DNA from: Phycisphaeraceae bacterium | GTDB taxonomy: Bacteria; Planctomycetota; Phycisphaerae; Phycisphaerales; Phycisphaeraceae | Assembly: GCA_029260695.1 (NCBI GenBank) | Contig: JAJDCT010000371.1 | Location: forward strand, 1 to 13,141 | Length of the DNA stretch: 13,141 bases | Direction of reading: 5' to 3' | Shown here: positions 1 through 7,404 of the stretch, in pieces | Layout of the letters: every line of letters begins with the position of its first letter | How positions within the stretch are numbered: position 1 is the first letter of the stretch | Made by a program: the position numbers and the translations under genes | Notes under the pieces: model-generated | The model's input: the letters and a program-made list of their open reading frames with translations, nothing else | What the model was told of the DNA's origin: nothing | Database searches by the model: none

Positions 1-2202
1 CGAGCCCGCGAAATCAAGTGCGCTGTTCAGGTCGGTCGCGGAGAGGTTGGCGTCGATGTTGGTCAGGGTGCCGAAGTTGATCGTCCCACCGGTGTTGGCG
101 GTGAAGCGTGTGTTCTGCGTTTCGGTAGTCAGCGAGGACAGATCTAACACGCCGTCGGTCTGCGCGGTGAATTCAAGGAAGTCGCCGACGCGGGCCCCGA
201 CCACCGACACGAGGCCGGACAGGTCGACCGCCCCGCCGTCCCGGGCCGCGATGACGTAGACCGGCGAGCCGCCGAAGTCCTGATTGAAATCCATCGTGGT
301 CATGGAAGAAAGGTTGAGCGAAGTCCCCGAGCCGGTGGCGGAAAAGACATCGCCGCCGCCGAAGTGGTCCAGCGAGTCGTAGCTGTTAGCGTTGGCGGTA
401 AATGTCTTGCCGTCGCTGATATGCATCCGAGAGCCGTCGATGTCGTTGAGCGCGCCGACGTTGAGCGTCTGCCCCGCGCCATAGGTCAACGTGCCGCGCG
501 TGTAGCTGGTCAGGGCGGTGAGGCAGACCGTCCCGCCGACGCCGATGCTGACATCGACATCGTCCATCTGAAGGAGGTTGTTTGCCGAGATGGACCCGCT
601 CGCCGGGGCGTTGAAGGTGGCGTTGAAACCGCTGCCTGTCCCGTCGAAGCTGGTCAGCGCCGGCAGGTCCAGGGCCTGGCTGGTGGCGAGTTCGAAGACG
701 ACCGCGGCGTTGATTGTCTGCAGTGCCGGGAGGTTAAGTGCTGTGCCGTCGGAGGTGAAGCGGACGTTGCGGTTGCCGGTGATCGACTGGAGGTCGCTTA
801 AGTCGATCGAACCGCCGGTGCCGACCTCGAAGCGCAGGGAATCACCGTTGCGTCCGCCGACGACGTTGGTCACGCCGGAGAGGTCGATCGCCCCGCCGTC
901 GCGTGCGGCGATGACGTAGATCGGCGAACCGCCGAAGTCCTGGTCGAAGTCCAGGCTGGTGAGCGTGGAGAGGTTCAGTGTGGTCGGTGCCCCGGTGGCG
1001 GAGAAGATGTCCCCGCCGCCAAAGAAGTCGAGTGTGTCGTAAGTGGCCGCCGTGACGCCGGCGAAGGTCTGCCCGCCGCTGATGAGGAACCGTGAGCCGT
1101 CGACGTCGTTGAGCGCGCCGACGTTGAGCGTCTGCCCCGCGCCGTAGGTCATTGTGCCGCGGGTGAAGCTGCCCAGGGCGGTGAGGTTGACCGTCCCGCC
1201 GACGCCGATGCTGACATCGACATCGTCCATCTGCAGGAGGTTGTTTGCCGAGATGGACCCGCTCGCCGGGGCGTTGAAGGTGGCGTTAAAACCGCTGCCC
1301 GTGCCGTCGTAGCTGGTCAATACCGGGAGGTTCAGGGCCTGACTCGTGCCTAGCTCGAACACCACCCCGCCGACGATCGTCGAGAGGTTGGGCAGCGAAA
1401 GGGCTGTGCCGTCAGAGGTGAATCGGACGTTACGGTTGCCGGTGATCGACGAGAGGTTGGTCAGGTCGATCGACCCGCCGTTGGTCACGCTGAACCGAAG
1501 TGCATCGGCCCCGCGACCGCCGACGACGTTGGTCAAGCCGGAGAGATCGACCGTCCCGCCGTCACGTGCGGCGATGGTGTAGTTGGGCGCACCCCCAAAA
1601 TCCTGGTCGAAGTTCAGGCTGTTCAGGCTGGATAGGTTCAGGACGGTGCCTACGTCGGTCGCGGTAAAGAAGTCGCCGGAGCCGAAGAAATCCGTCGAGT
1701 CGTATGTGGCCGCGGTGACGCTGTTGAAGATCTGCCCGCCGCTGATCAGGAAGCGTGAGCCGGCGATGTCGCCCAGTGAGCCGGTGGTCAGTGTCTGGCC
1801 CGCTCCGAGCGTGAGCGTGGCTTGGCGGAAGGTGGTCAACGACGCGGCCGACAACGACCCCGCGGCGGGGGCTTCCAACAGCGTGGTGATCCCGCTGCCC
1901 GCGCCGTTGATGCTGGTCAGTGAAGGCAGGCTGAACGCCGTGCCGGCTGCCATTTCGAACAGCACCCCGCCGGTGATCGTCTGCAACGATGGCAAACTCA
2001 ACGCCGTGCCGTCGGAGGTGAACCGGACATTACGGTTACCGGAGATCGTCGTCAGGTTGGAGAGGTTCAGGGAGCCCCCACCGCTGACCTCGAATCGCAG
2101 GGAGTCGCCGTTGCGTGCGCCCACCACGCTGGTCAGCCCCGAGAGGTTGACCGCCCCGCCGTTGCGGCCGGCGATCGTTGTGATCGGCGAGCCCCCGAAG
2201 TC
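1..2202 (-). repeat. Tandem coding repeats of 600-663 bp (three full, one partial)
   Basis: The Asp codon of the DFGG motif recurs at 2202, 1602, 939 and 279, giving units of 600, 663 and 660 bases plus a partial unit at the left edge. The 600-base unit lacks about 21 residues covering the MDDVDVSIGVGGTV coil that the two longer units carry. Bases 526-636 and 1186-1296 differ at only two of 111 positions, which points to recent duplication or gene conversion. The partial unit is more diverged. Confidence 0.9.
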
Positions 2203-2766
2203 TTTGTCGTTGTTGATGCTCAGCACGCCCGAGAGGTTGACCACCGAGCCGGGGTCGTCCGCGACGATCAGGTCGCCGTTGTGGGCGGTGTTCACATAAG
2301 ATGCGGCGTTGAGTGTGACAGCCCCGCCCCCGGACGACCACACGCGCGGCGCACTCCCGGTGAATTGTGAGGCGACAGAGTTCGCAGTAAATGTGCCGTT
2401 GGTTGAGTTGACCAGCCCGGCGATGTCGGCCGAGTCGGTCACCAACAGGTCACGCCCCGGATCAACCGTCAGCGTCGCGCCCGATCCCAGTGACAACTGA
2501 AACACCTGGTTACTCACCGTCGGCACGTTGAAATTCACAGCCACGCTCGCGGGGATGTTGACAACAAATGTGTCGGTGAGGGTATTGATCGGGACCACGG
2601 CACCGAGGTCCCAGTTTGACGGGTCGTTGTAGTTGATGCCGTCACCCAGGCCGGTCCAGTTGGCGGTGAATTGAGCGGCAGACGCACGCTGACTCGATAA
2701 CAGTACGGCACCTAAAAGAACCCAAGCGCACGAACCGCCCACGGCCGCATTCTTTAGTCCGAGCAT
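1..2766 (-). CDS. Very large secreted repeat protein, N-terminal part (3' end beyond window)
   Basis: An uninterrupted reading frame of 922 codons runs from an ATG at 2766 to the left edge, so the C-terminus is not visible. The start is supported by AGGGAGG about 7 bases upstream. Residues 1-31 form a signal peptide: a hydrophobic stretch, then a likely cut after Ala-Ser-Ala, so the protein is exported. The N-terminal module has the pattern ANWTGLGDGINYNDPSNW, common in secreted planctomycete proteins. From about residue 190 it consists of 200-221-residue repeats. Each is made of smaller coils of about 20-29 residues with the pattern G-x-x-L-x-L-x-x-L-x-x-I-x-G-x-x-x-x-F, suggesting a beta-solenoid. 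Composition is rich in Gly, Ser, Thr, Asn and Leu and very poor in Cys and Lys. I infer a cell-surface or extracellular structural or adhesive protein. The C-terminus could carry a PEP-CTERM or autotransporter-like domain, but this cannot be seen. No enzyme motif is visible. Confidence 0.85.
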   Translation of the reverse strand, partial: MLGLKNAAVGGSCAWVLLGAVLLSSQRASAAQFTANWTGLGDGINYNDPSNWDLGAVVPINTLTDTFVVNIPASVAVNFNVPTVSNQVFQLSLGSGATLTVDPGRDLLVTDSADIAGLVNSTNGTFTANSVASQFTGSAPRVWSSGGGAVTLNAASYVNTAHNGDLIVADDPGSVVNLSGVLSINNDKDFGGSPITTIAGRNGGAVNLSGLTSVVGARNGDSLRFEVSGGGSLNLSNLTTISGNRNVRFTSDGTALSLPSLQTITGGVLFEMAAGTAFSLPSLTSINGAGSGITTLLEAPAAGSLSAASLTTFRQATLTLGAGQTLTTGSLGDIAGSRFLISGGQIFNSVTAATYDSTDFFGSGDFFTATDVGTVLNLSSLNSLNFDQDFGGAPNYTIAARDGGTVDLSGLTNVVGGRGADALRFSVTNGGSIDLTNLSSITGNRNVRFTSDGTALSLPNLSTIVGGVVFELGTSQALNLPVLTSYDGTGSGFNATFNAPASGSISANNLLQMDDVDVSIGVGGTVNLTALGSFTRGTMTYGAGQTLNVGALNDVDGSRFLISGGQTFAGVTAATYDTLDFFGGGDIFSATGAPTTLNLSTLTSLDFDQDFGGSPIYVIAARDGGAIDLSGVTNVVGGRNGDSLRFEVGTGGSIDLSDLQSITGNRNVRFTSDGTALNLPALQTINAAVVFELATSQALDLPALTSFDGTGSGFNATFNAPASGSISANNLLQMDDVDVSIGVGGTVCLTALTSYTRGTLTYGAGQTLNVGALNDIDGSRMHISDGKTFTANANSYDSLDHFGGGDVFSATGSGTSLNLSSMTTMDFNQDFGGSPVYVIAARDGGAVDLSGLVSVVGARVGDFLEFTAQTDGVLDLSSLTTETQNTRFTANTGGTINFGTLTNIDANLSATDLNSALDFAGS

Positions 2767-2900
2767 CCCGAACCTCCCTCTGAATAAATTGTTACTTAAC
2801 CGTCTTGCGGCCCCCGCATCTCACACCCGCCACGATGCACGAGACATGTTTCTCAGCACGACATCCCGACTGATCTGCAACCAGATTTTCCTTGGATACG

Positions 2901-2930
2901 CCCCCCGAACTTCCCTGAACACCCCTGAAC
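2901..2930 (-). promoter_or_regulatory. Three 10-bp phased direct repeats in the leader of the repeat-protein gene
   Basis: On the plus strand CCCCGAAC, CCCTGAAC and CCCTGAAC end at 2910, 2920 and 2930, exactly 10 bases apart. They lie inside the roughly 195-base leader of the minus-strand repeat-protein gene, about 30-60 bases after its predicted transcription start. Same-face spacing of one helical turn suits a DNA-binding regulator. A role as RNA repeats (GUUCAGGGG) is equally possible. Function is inferred only. Confidence 0.4.
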
Positions 2931-2967
2931 TCACCGACCATAAAAAGATGTGTGTAGCCGAAGTGCT

Positions 2968-2996
2968 AATATAACCCCCGGGGTAGTGAAAGCCAA
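2968..2996 (-). promoter_or_regulatory. Sigma-70-like promoter for the repeat-protein gene
   Basis: On the minus strand TTGGCT (2996-2991) and TATATT (2973-2968) are separated by exactly 17 bases. Transcription would start near 2961 and give a leader of about 195 bases before the ATG at 2766. The spacer contains the GC-rich palindrome CCCCGGGG. Confidence 0.5.
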
Positions 2997-3055
2997 GCCT
3001 ATTACAGATAATATGATCTTAAAATTCTCCCCGCGGCACCTTTTCAGATCCCCGT

Positions 3056-3297
3056 TCAACTATCTTTTGGATTCCGGCCGTCAGCTAAGCTCCCACGCGT
3101 AGGCCCCCCCAAAAAAACCACGCCGATCGCCAACAGCCCCAGCGCCCCGGGCTTGGGGACCCGAGCCAGACATCGGCGGCCACGATCTGGTTCCACTTAC
3201 CCAGGACAAGGCTCAAGTCGCGGATGCCGGCAAAGCCGTCTTCGTTAAGGTTGACGGGCAGGTGTAGCATGCGGCTACCATCTCGACATGTACGCGG
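3056..3297 (-). pseudogene. Remnant of a dockerin-like / PEP-CTERM surface protein
   Basis: Reading leftwards from 3297, one frame gives VNLNEDGFAGIRDLSLVLGK followed by WNQ. This matches the calcium-binding dockerin-like repeat (D-x-N-x-D-G-x-x-x-x-x-D-L) that precedes PEP-CTERM tails in many planctomycete proteins. The frame then turns into tryptophan-rich nonsense near 3165. The adjacent frame at that point gives VPKPGALGLLAIGVVFLGG, a PEP-CTERM-like tail with Glu changed to Lys, ending at a TGA at 3056-3058. A one-base deletion near 3165 would explain the switch. Upstream the frame is closed by a TGA just above 3297, with no signal peptide. I therefore read this as the decayed 3' end of a gene for an exported, membrane-sorted protein. 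A sequencing error could explain the frameshift but not the missing N-terminus. Confidence 0.6.
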
Positions 3298-3577
3298 TCA
3301 ACGCAGCCTTTCCCCCGCTCTTTTCTCCCTGCCGCCCCGCTCCCCCGGTATTCCCTGAATCCCACGAAGATGTTCTAACGGATGCCCCCCAAAAGCTTTG
3401 ATCCATGCAAATTATGCAGCCTGGACGCCAGAGAATGCACGGCCCATCCCACCGGGTAATTAGTGTAAAAGACGGGCAGGCCCATTGATATCCGTAACTT
3501 CCCGGACAGCGCTTGGGGTAATTCCCAGACCGTGGTGACCCCCGGGATTGCCTGACTGTCACGGGACGGATTGGCAC
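3298..3577. other. Intergenic stretch without a supported gene
   Basis: Reading frames exist on both strands here, but none has a ribosome binding site, a recognisable domain or a consistent composition. It may contain eroded upstream sequence of the neighbouring pseudogene. I see no RNA gene. Confidence 0.5.
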
Positions 3578-3606
3578 TTGATATCGGCAGCGATATCCGG
3601 CATAAT
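3578..3606 (+). promoter_or_regulatory. rpsT promoter with a dyad in its spacer
   Basis: TTGATA (3578-3583) and CATAAT (3601-3606) are separated by 17 bases, giving a predicted start near 3613 and a leader of about 34 bases before rpsT. A perfect 7-bp inverted repeat, GATATCG at 3580-3586 and CGATATC at 3591-3597 with a 4-base centre, fills the gap between the two hexamers and overlaps the -35 box. That position suits a repressor site. The promoter call is solid; the operator role is inferred. Confidence 0.65.
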
Positions 3607-3646
3607 GTTGGGCTCGGTTTAGATACCTGACAAGAGGACTCAGACG

Positions 3647-3922
3647 ATGGCACATTCGGTCAGCGCCCGTAAACGTATCCGCCAGAACGCCAAGGCCCGG
3701 TCTCGCAACCGCTGGCGCAAGGGCGATATCCGCACCGCGATGAAGGATTACCGTGAGGCTATCCTGCACGGGACGGTCGATGACGCCAAGGCCAAACTCA
3801 CCGGGCTCTACAAGATGCTCGACCAGGCAGCCAGCGGCAGCACGATGCACAAGAACACCGCCGCAAGGTACAAGTCTCGTCTAACAACCAAGTTAAACGA
3901 AAAAGCAGCACAAGCCGCCTGA
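3647..3922 (+). CDS. rpsT: 30S ribosomal protein S20
   Basis: S20 is a primary-binding protein of the small ribosomal subunit that contacts 16S rRNA and stabilises its folding. The 91-residue product has the usual length and the highly basic, all-helical character of the family. It begins MAHSVSARKRIRQNAKARSR, the typical N-terminus in which Ser/Ala residues alternate with a KR-x-RQ-x-x-(K/R) pattern. Its C-terminal half carries the family helix with MHKNTAARYKSRL, the usual H-K-N-x-A-x-R-x-K-S-R-L motif. The ATG is preceded by AAGAGG at 3632-3637 with a 9-base gap. It is monocistronic: its own promoter lies upstream and an intrinsic terminator immediately follows. In other bacteria S20 regulates its own translation; no such element is evident here. 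Confidence 0.97.
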   Translation: MAHSVSARKRIRQNAKARSRNRWRKGDIRTAMKDYREAILHGTVDDAKAKLTGLYKMLDQAASGSTMHKNTAARYKSRLTTKLNEKAAQAA

Positions 3923-3953
3923 CGATGTTCTATAATATTTAGATGAAATTACT

Positions 3954-3983
3954 CAACCTCGGCACAAACCGGGGTTGTTTTTT
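3954..3983 (+). terminator. Intrinsic terminator of rpsT
   Basis: The stem 3954-3962 (CAACCTCGG) pairs with 3969-3977 (CCGGGGTTG) through nine positions, including one U-G pair. The loop is six bases and the stem is followed directly by six T residues at 3978-3983. It lies 32 bases after the rpsT stop codon. Confidence 0.9.
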
Positions 3984-4137
3984 GCGCCGATCGTGTAGAT
4001 TAGCCTAACGCTGTTGAGAGAACGAGGTTAAGGCTCGGGCTCCAACGCGGATAACGGGAGAGAGATTGATGCTCCACCGTATCATGGCGGATTGCCGATG
4101 AGTGAGGGTAATAGTCTGTGCATTGATGGAGGCGTGG

Positions 4138-5784
4138 GTGTTGAGCGAGTTTTCGAAGGATAGTTCGGCAGCAGATGCCAACCCTGCGGGGGTCGCGCGC
4201 GTCGCGACCAAGCCCGCCGGGGGCCTGTCACGTTGGCTGGTGGCGTGGCGTGAACGGCTGGCGGTGCTCGGGAGTGTGGACCTGCGATCCTTGGCGGTCC
4301 TCCGGGTGGGCCTGGCGGCCCTGCTGCTGGTGGACCTGGTGTCCCGTGCGGGAGATCTGACGGCTCACTACACCGATGCGGGCGTGCTGCCCAGGTCGGC
4401 CCTATTTGAGAGCGAAGGCTTGCGCGCGTACCTGTCGTTGCACTCCTTAAGCGGGTCGTTCCTCTGGCAGGCCGTGCTATTCGGGTTGGCGGGGTACTTC
4501 GCCATCACCTTGTTATTTGGAGTCAGGACACGTCTGGCGACGTTCGGGTCATGGGTGCTTTTGCTGAGCCTGCACCACCGCAACCCGGTCGTCCTGCAGG
4601 CGGGCGATGCGCTGCTGAGGCTGCTGCTGTTCTGGGGGATGCTGCTGCCGCTTGGGGCACGGTGGTCGGTGGACAGCGCTTCGGGGCCTTTGACGCTGTA
4701 CCGCCGCAAGGACAACCGCCTGCTGTCGGTCGCCGGGGTGGCGATCCTGCTGCAGGTCTGCCTGGTGTATTGGTTCACCGCGGCCTTCAAGGACCACCCG
4801 ATGTGGTGGCACCAGAACGCCGCCTACTTCGCGTTGCATATCGACCAATTGGTCACGCCTTTTGGCATGTGGGTGCGTCAGATCGACTGGCTTTTGCCGA
4901 TCCTGACCAAGGGGGCGTTCACCCTGGCGATCGCCGCGCCGTTGCTTGCTTTCTGCCCCGTGTGGACGGGGTCGGCCAGGATGCTGGTGATCCTCGCGAT
5001 GATCGGGACTCACGTGGCGCTGGCGATGAGCCTGAACCTGGGGCTGCTGCCCTACGTCGCGGCGGTGAGTTGGCTGGTGTTTGTCCCCGGCAAGTGGTGG
5101 GACTGGCTTAGGACACGGACCCATAGCCAGGCGGGGCTGCGGGCCAACCCGTCTCGGGCGTTCTGGCTGCTGGCACTACTCAAGCGGCTGCCGCTGGTCA
5201 TCTCCGGGTCAAGGCGTGGCACGGGCGACGTCCTGATCGATGTCCCCACCAGCCGACACCTGGGGATCAAAGCCAGAGGCTGGGAGCAGATCGTCGCGTC
5301 GATCGCCCTGATCTACGCCGTCGCCTGGAACCTGCAATGGCTCGATTCGCACCGCGAAAACCCGACGCTCCCGGTACGCATCACCGCCGTCGGGGACGTG
5401 TTGCGGATGGAGCAGAGCTGGAACATGATCTCACCGGACGCCTTGAGCCACGATGGCTGGTTTGTCATGCCCGCCGAGCTCGCGGACGGCTCGCAGGTCG
5501 ATGTTTTCACGGGCAAACGGATCAATTGGTCCAACCCCGCCTATGTCATGGGCGACGATCCAGGCACCCGCTGGCGCAAGTACCTGCGCAACCTTTCCAA
5601 ACCGCAGTTCGACCACAACCTTCACCCGTTTGCTAGGTACTTGGAACGCACCTTCAACCAGGCGCACAGCCACGCCAAGCAAATTGTTTCCTTCGACATC
5701 GTCTTCATCAAGGAGACCACCCTGCCCAACGGCGGGATCGAGCTGACCCGGCACACCCTGCTGCAACACTACAGCAGGCCGTGA
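4138..5784 (+). CDS. HTTM-domain (vitamin K-dependent carboxylase-like) membrane protein
   Basis: The protein resembles the HTTM family, named as a horizontally transferred transmembrane domain related to vitamin K-dependent gamma-carboxylase; the activity of bacterial members is mostly unknown. Near residues 48-70 is the family opening DLRSLAVLRVGLAALLLVDL followed by HYTDAGVLPR. Next come LLSLHHRNPVVLQAGDALLR and WGMLLPLG, typical of the domain. About eight membrane segments fall between residues 48 and 395. A soluble C-terminal tail of about 150 residues contains QSWNMISPDALSHDGWF, also usual in this family. Start: GGAGG at 4128-4132 lies 5 bases before GTG 4138 and 8 before TTG 4141. The earlier in-frame GTG 4102 and ATG 4126 lack a well-spaced site, so I prefer 4138 (548 residues). 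It stands alone between two terminators. Whether it carboxylates a substrate or only shares the fold cannot be decided here. Confidence 0.8.
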   Translation: MLSEFSKDSSAADANPAGVARVATKPAGGLSRWLVAWRERLAVLGSVDLRSLAVLRVGLAALLLVDLVSRAGDLTAHYTDAGVLPRSALFESEGLRAYLSLHSLSGSFLWQAVLFGLAGYFAITLLFGVRTRLATFGSWVLLLSLHHRNPVVLQAGDALLRLLLFWGMLLPLGARWSVDSASGPLTLYRRKDNRLLSVAGVAILLQVCLVYWFTAAFKDHPMWWHQNAAYFALHIDQLVTPFGMWVRQIDWLLPILTKGAFTLAIAAPLLAFCPVWTGSARMLVILAMIGTHVALAMSLNLGLLPYVAAVSWLVFVPGKWWDWLRTRTHSQAGLRANPSRAFWLLALLKRLPLVISGSRRGTGDVLIDVPTSRHLGIKARGWEQIVASIALIYAVAWNLQWLDSHRENPTLPVRITAVGDVLRMEQSWNMISPDALSHDGWFVMPAELADGSQVDVFTGKRINWSNPAYVMGDDPGTRWRKYLRNLSKPQFDHNLHPFARYLERTFNQAHSHAKQIVSFDIVFIKETTLPNGGIELTRHTLLQHYSRP

Positions 5785-5854
5785 CCCCGACATGGAAACG
5801 TGCCTCCGCATGGATGACGGATCCGTGTTAAGCGAGCCTTGCATCATCATGGAA

Positions 5855-5878
5855 AAGCCCGGCGCCTTCGCCGGGCTT
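5855..5878. terminator. Bidirectional terminator between convergent genes
   Basis: A perfect 10-bp stem, AAGCCCGGCG at 5855-5864 and CGCCGGGCTT at 5869-5878, encloses the loop CCTT. On the minus strand it is followed by TTTTCC, and on the plus strand by a weaker T-poor tail. It lies 70 bases after the stop of the HTTM gene and 80 bases after the stop of the minus-strand PEP-CTERM gene, so it probably ends both. Confidence 0.8.
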
Positions 5879-5958
5879 GTATGCGTTTAATGATGACTTG
5901 GTCCCGATCACCCTGCCCACAACCAATGATCGAGAACGAACACGTCAACCTGACAGCG

Positions 5959-6951
5959 TCAGACACGGCGACGGCACAGCAACGTGACCCCCAGGCACAT
6001 CAGCGCAGCCGAGGCAGGCTCCGGGATAACGAACAAGTCAAGGGCGTCGATATCGTCGGTCGGCAGCAGACCCAGTGACGCTGCGGTGAACGCGACGGCT
6101 GGGGCCCCGCCTAACGAGGTCACCAGGACGTCCGCGGGGGAGGCGCCCAGTCCGGCGAGGGTCGGGGAGCCGGGCGTCAGTGAGAAATAGATCGCGTCGC
6201 CCGGTGTGGGCCCGAAGATGCCGTCTTCGATAAGCGCCACCGCATCGATGTCGTCGCCGGGACCAAGACCGATAGCCAGATCGGTCGCAAAGAGCGCGGG
6301 CAACACCGAGTACCCGACCACCGGGGGTGAGAAGAAGAGATACGATCCGGTCGCACCTGTCCCGGCGTAAACCGGGTGGGCACCGGCGTCAAACGCGGTG
6401 ATCGTGTAAATGATGCCGGGGAAGCCCGCGGGGCCGAACGGCGCGGTGGCGTCCCAGCCGTCGACGTTGGACCCGGGTTCGATCACGCCGAACGGGATCG
6501 CCGGTCCCAGCGGCAGTCCGTCGCCATCGGCGGTCTGCACATTCCCACCGGCCAAACCTGAGCTGAAGATATCCGCCGGCTCGTCCGCGAAACCGAGCCC
6601 GCCGGATTCAACGATCACCGCTGTACCCGCCGCACCCACCGACCCTGGCGCCACGCTGAAGTCGACCCCAAGCACCGTGTGAGCAGCCGGGAAGACCTGG
6701 CTAAATGTGAAGCCATCGACATCTACTGGGGACGGAGGTGGGGGTGGGAGAGGCCCGGGGATAAGCCCCCCCGCTCCAGGCAGGAGGGGCGCGGGGCCGG
6801 GTAGCAGAAGGTCATCCGGGAACACACCGTTTGGCCCCGACGAAACACCGTCGAGTGAAAACGTCTGCGCCCAAACGACGCCGGTACACAAAGTGGTGCA
6901 CAAGACACCTGCCGCTAATTGACATAACCGCATGGGTAGTTTTTGAATCAT
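5959..6951 (-). CDS. Secreted PEP-CTERM sorting-domain protein
   Basis: This 330-residue protein has the exported, membrane-sorted layout. The signal peptide covers residues 1-28, with a likely cut after Val-Trp-Ala. A proline-rich linker follows at about 50-76, with six prolines in a row, and then a globular part without Lys clusters. The C-terminus IPEPASAALMCLGVTLLCRR is a complete PEP-CTERM signal: PEP motif, hydrophobic segment, arginine cluster. In known systems this tail is recognised and cut by an exosortase. The motif DDIDA occurs twice, once mid-protein (GLGPGDDIDAVAL) and once just before the tail (LLPTDDIDALDLF), as in a recurrent family of planctomycete secreted proteins of unknown function. 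The start is supported by GGAGG at 6963-6959, seven bases before the ATG. The partner or substrate is unknown, and no exosortase gene is in the window. Confidence 0.88.
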   Translation of the reverse strand: MIQKLPMRLCQLAAGVLCTTLCTGVVWAQTFSLDGVSSGPNGVFPDDLLLPGPAPLLPGAGGLIPGPLPPPPPSPVDVDGFTFSQVFPAAHTVLGVDFSVAPGSVGAAGTAVIVESGGLGFADEPADIFSSGLAGGNVQTADGDGLPLGPAIPFGVIEPGSNVDGWDATAPFGPAGFPGIIYTITAFDAGAHPVYAGTGATGSYLFFSPPVVGYSVLPALFATDLAIGLGPGDDIDAVALIEDGIFGPTPGDAIYFSLTPGSPTLAGLGASPADVLVTSLGGAPAVAFTAASLGLLPTDDIDALDLFVIPEPASAALMCLGVTLLCRRRV

Positions 6952-6991
6952 CCATCCGCCTCCTCAAAGTGGTGTGGCTATCACGTTGCCC

Positions 6992-7117
6992 TCAAACACG
7001 GTTGCCTGTCACGAGACAGGCGATGACACACATCAAGACCGCGCCCCCGAGCCAGGCGCGATGGGCCGGCTCAGGGGGCGCGGGGTTATTGCCTCCGCTT
7101 GCTGATTCCACTGCTCC
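6992..7117 (-). pseudogene. Possible PEP-CTERM tail remnant
   Basis: Read on the minus strand, this 42-codon open frame gives a linker and then PEPAHRAWLGGAVLMCVIAC followed by LVTGNRV and a stop. That has the order of a PEP-CTERM tail: PEP, about 18 hydrophobic residues, a basic residue. The frame is closed upstream by TAA at 7118-7120, and no start or signal peptide is attached. A neighbouring minus-strand frame starting at 7221 has a weakly hydrophobic N-terminus and could be the other half, separated by a frameshift. A strong DNA hairpin occupies the same bases, so the likeness may be chance. Confidence 0.3.
7039..7083. repeat. GC-rich imperfect inverted repeat
   Basis: CCGCGCCCCC-GAGCC at 7039-7053 pairs with GGCTC-A-GGGGGCGCGG at 7068-7083, giving 15 base pairs with one bulged A and a 14-base loop. 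No T-run follows on either strand, so it is not a standard intrinsic terminator. It could be an RNA structure or a protein site. Confidence 0.6.
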
Positions 7118-7385
7118 TTATTGGTGGATGAGATATTTGCAGGCAAGACGCTATAGCCCATGCCCGATGCAACGGGCCCACCCATAGCCGCAGCCACAGC
7201 GATAGCCGAACACCACACCACCCATCGGAAACTTCACAAATCTGACGCCCTATCTCAGACATGCACCGAAGCGCATGAGTAAACCGCTACACGGCCGGAA
7301 GGGTGAAGAAAGTAGGATAAGAATTTGGGCAAGACATGGGCCCCTCCTCGCGTGCATTTTACGCCCCTCAGCGTGAGGGCACAAG

Positions 7386-7404
7386 AAAAAAAGGGCGAAG
7401 CCCT
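7386..7404 (-). terminator. Leftward intrinsic terminator with no assigned gene
   Basis: On the minus strand AGGGC-TTC-GCCCT is followed by TTTTTT, from the A-run at 7386-7392. The stem is only five pairs but GC-rich, with a compact loop and a full T-run. On the plus strand the A-run precedes the stem, so it works leftwards only. No minus-strand gene is recognised to its right. It may stop antisense transcription out of leuD or be left from a lost gene. Confidence 0.45.

Noticed and set aside
2789..2974. Short plus-strand reading frame in the leader of the repeat-protein gene
   Set aside because: No ribosome site, no recognisable family, and it covers the leader and promoter of the opposite-strand gene.
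3275..3850. Long minus-strand reading frames across the rpsT promoter and rpsT itself
   Set aside because: They run antisense through the ribosomal protein gene and have no domain or consistent composition.
4549..5124. Minus-strand frame of about 190 codons inside the HTTM gene
   Set aside because: His/Arg/Gln-rich composition typical of antisense GC-rich DNA; the plus-strand protein has clear family motifs.
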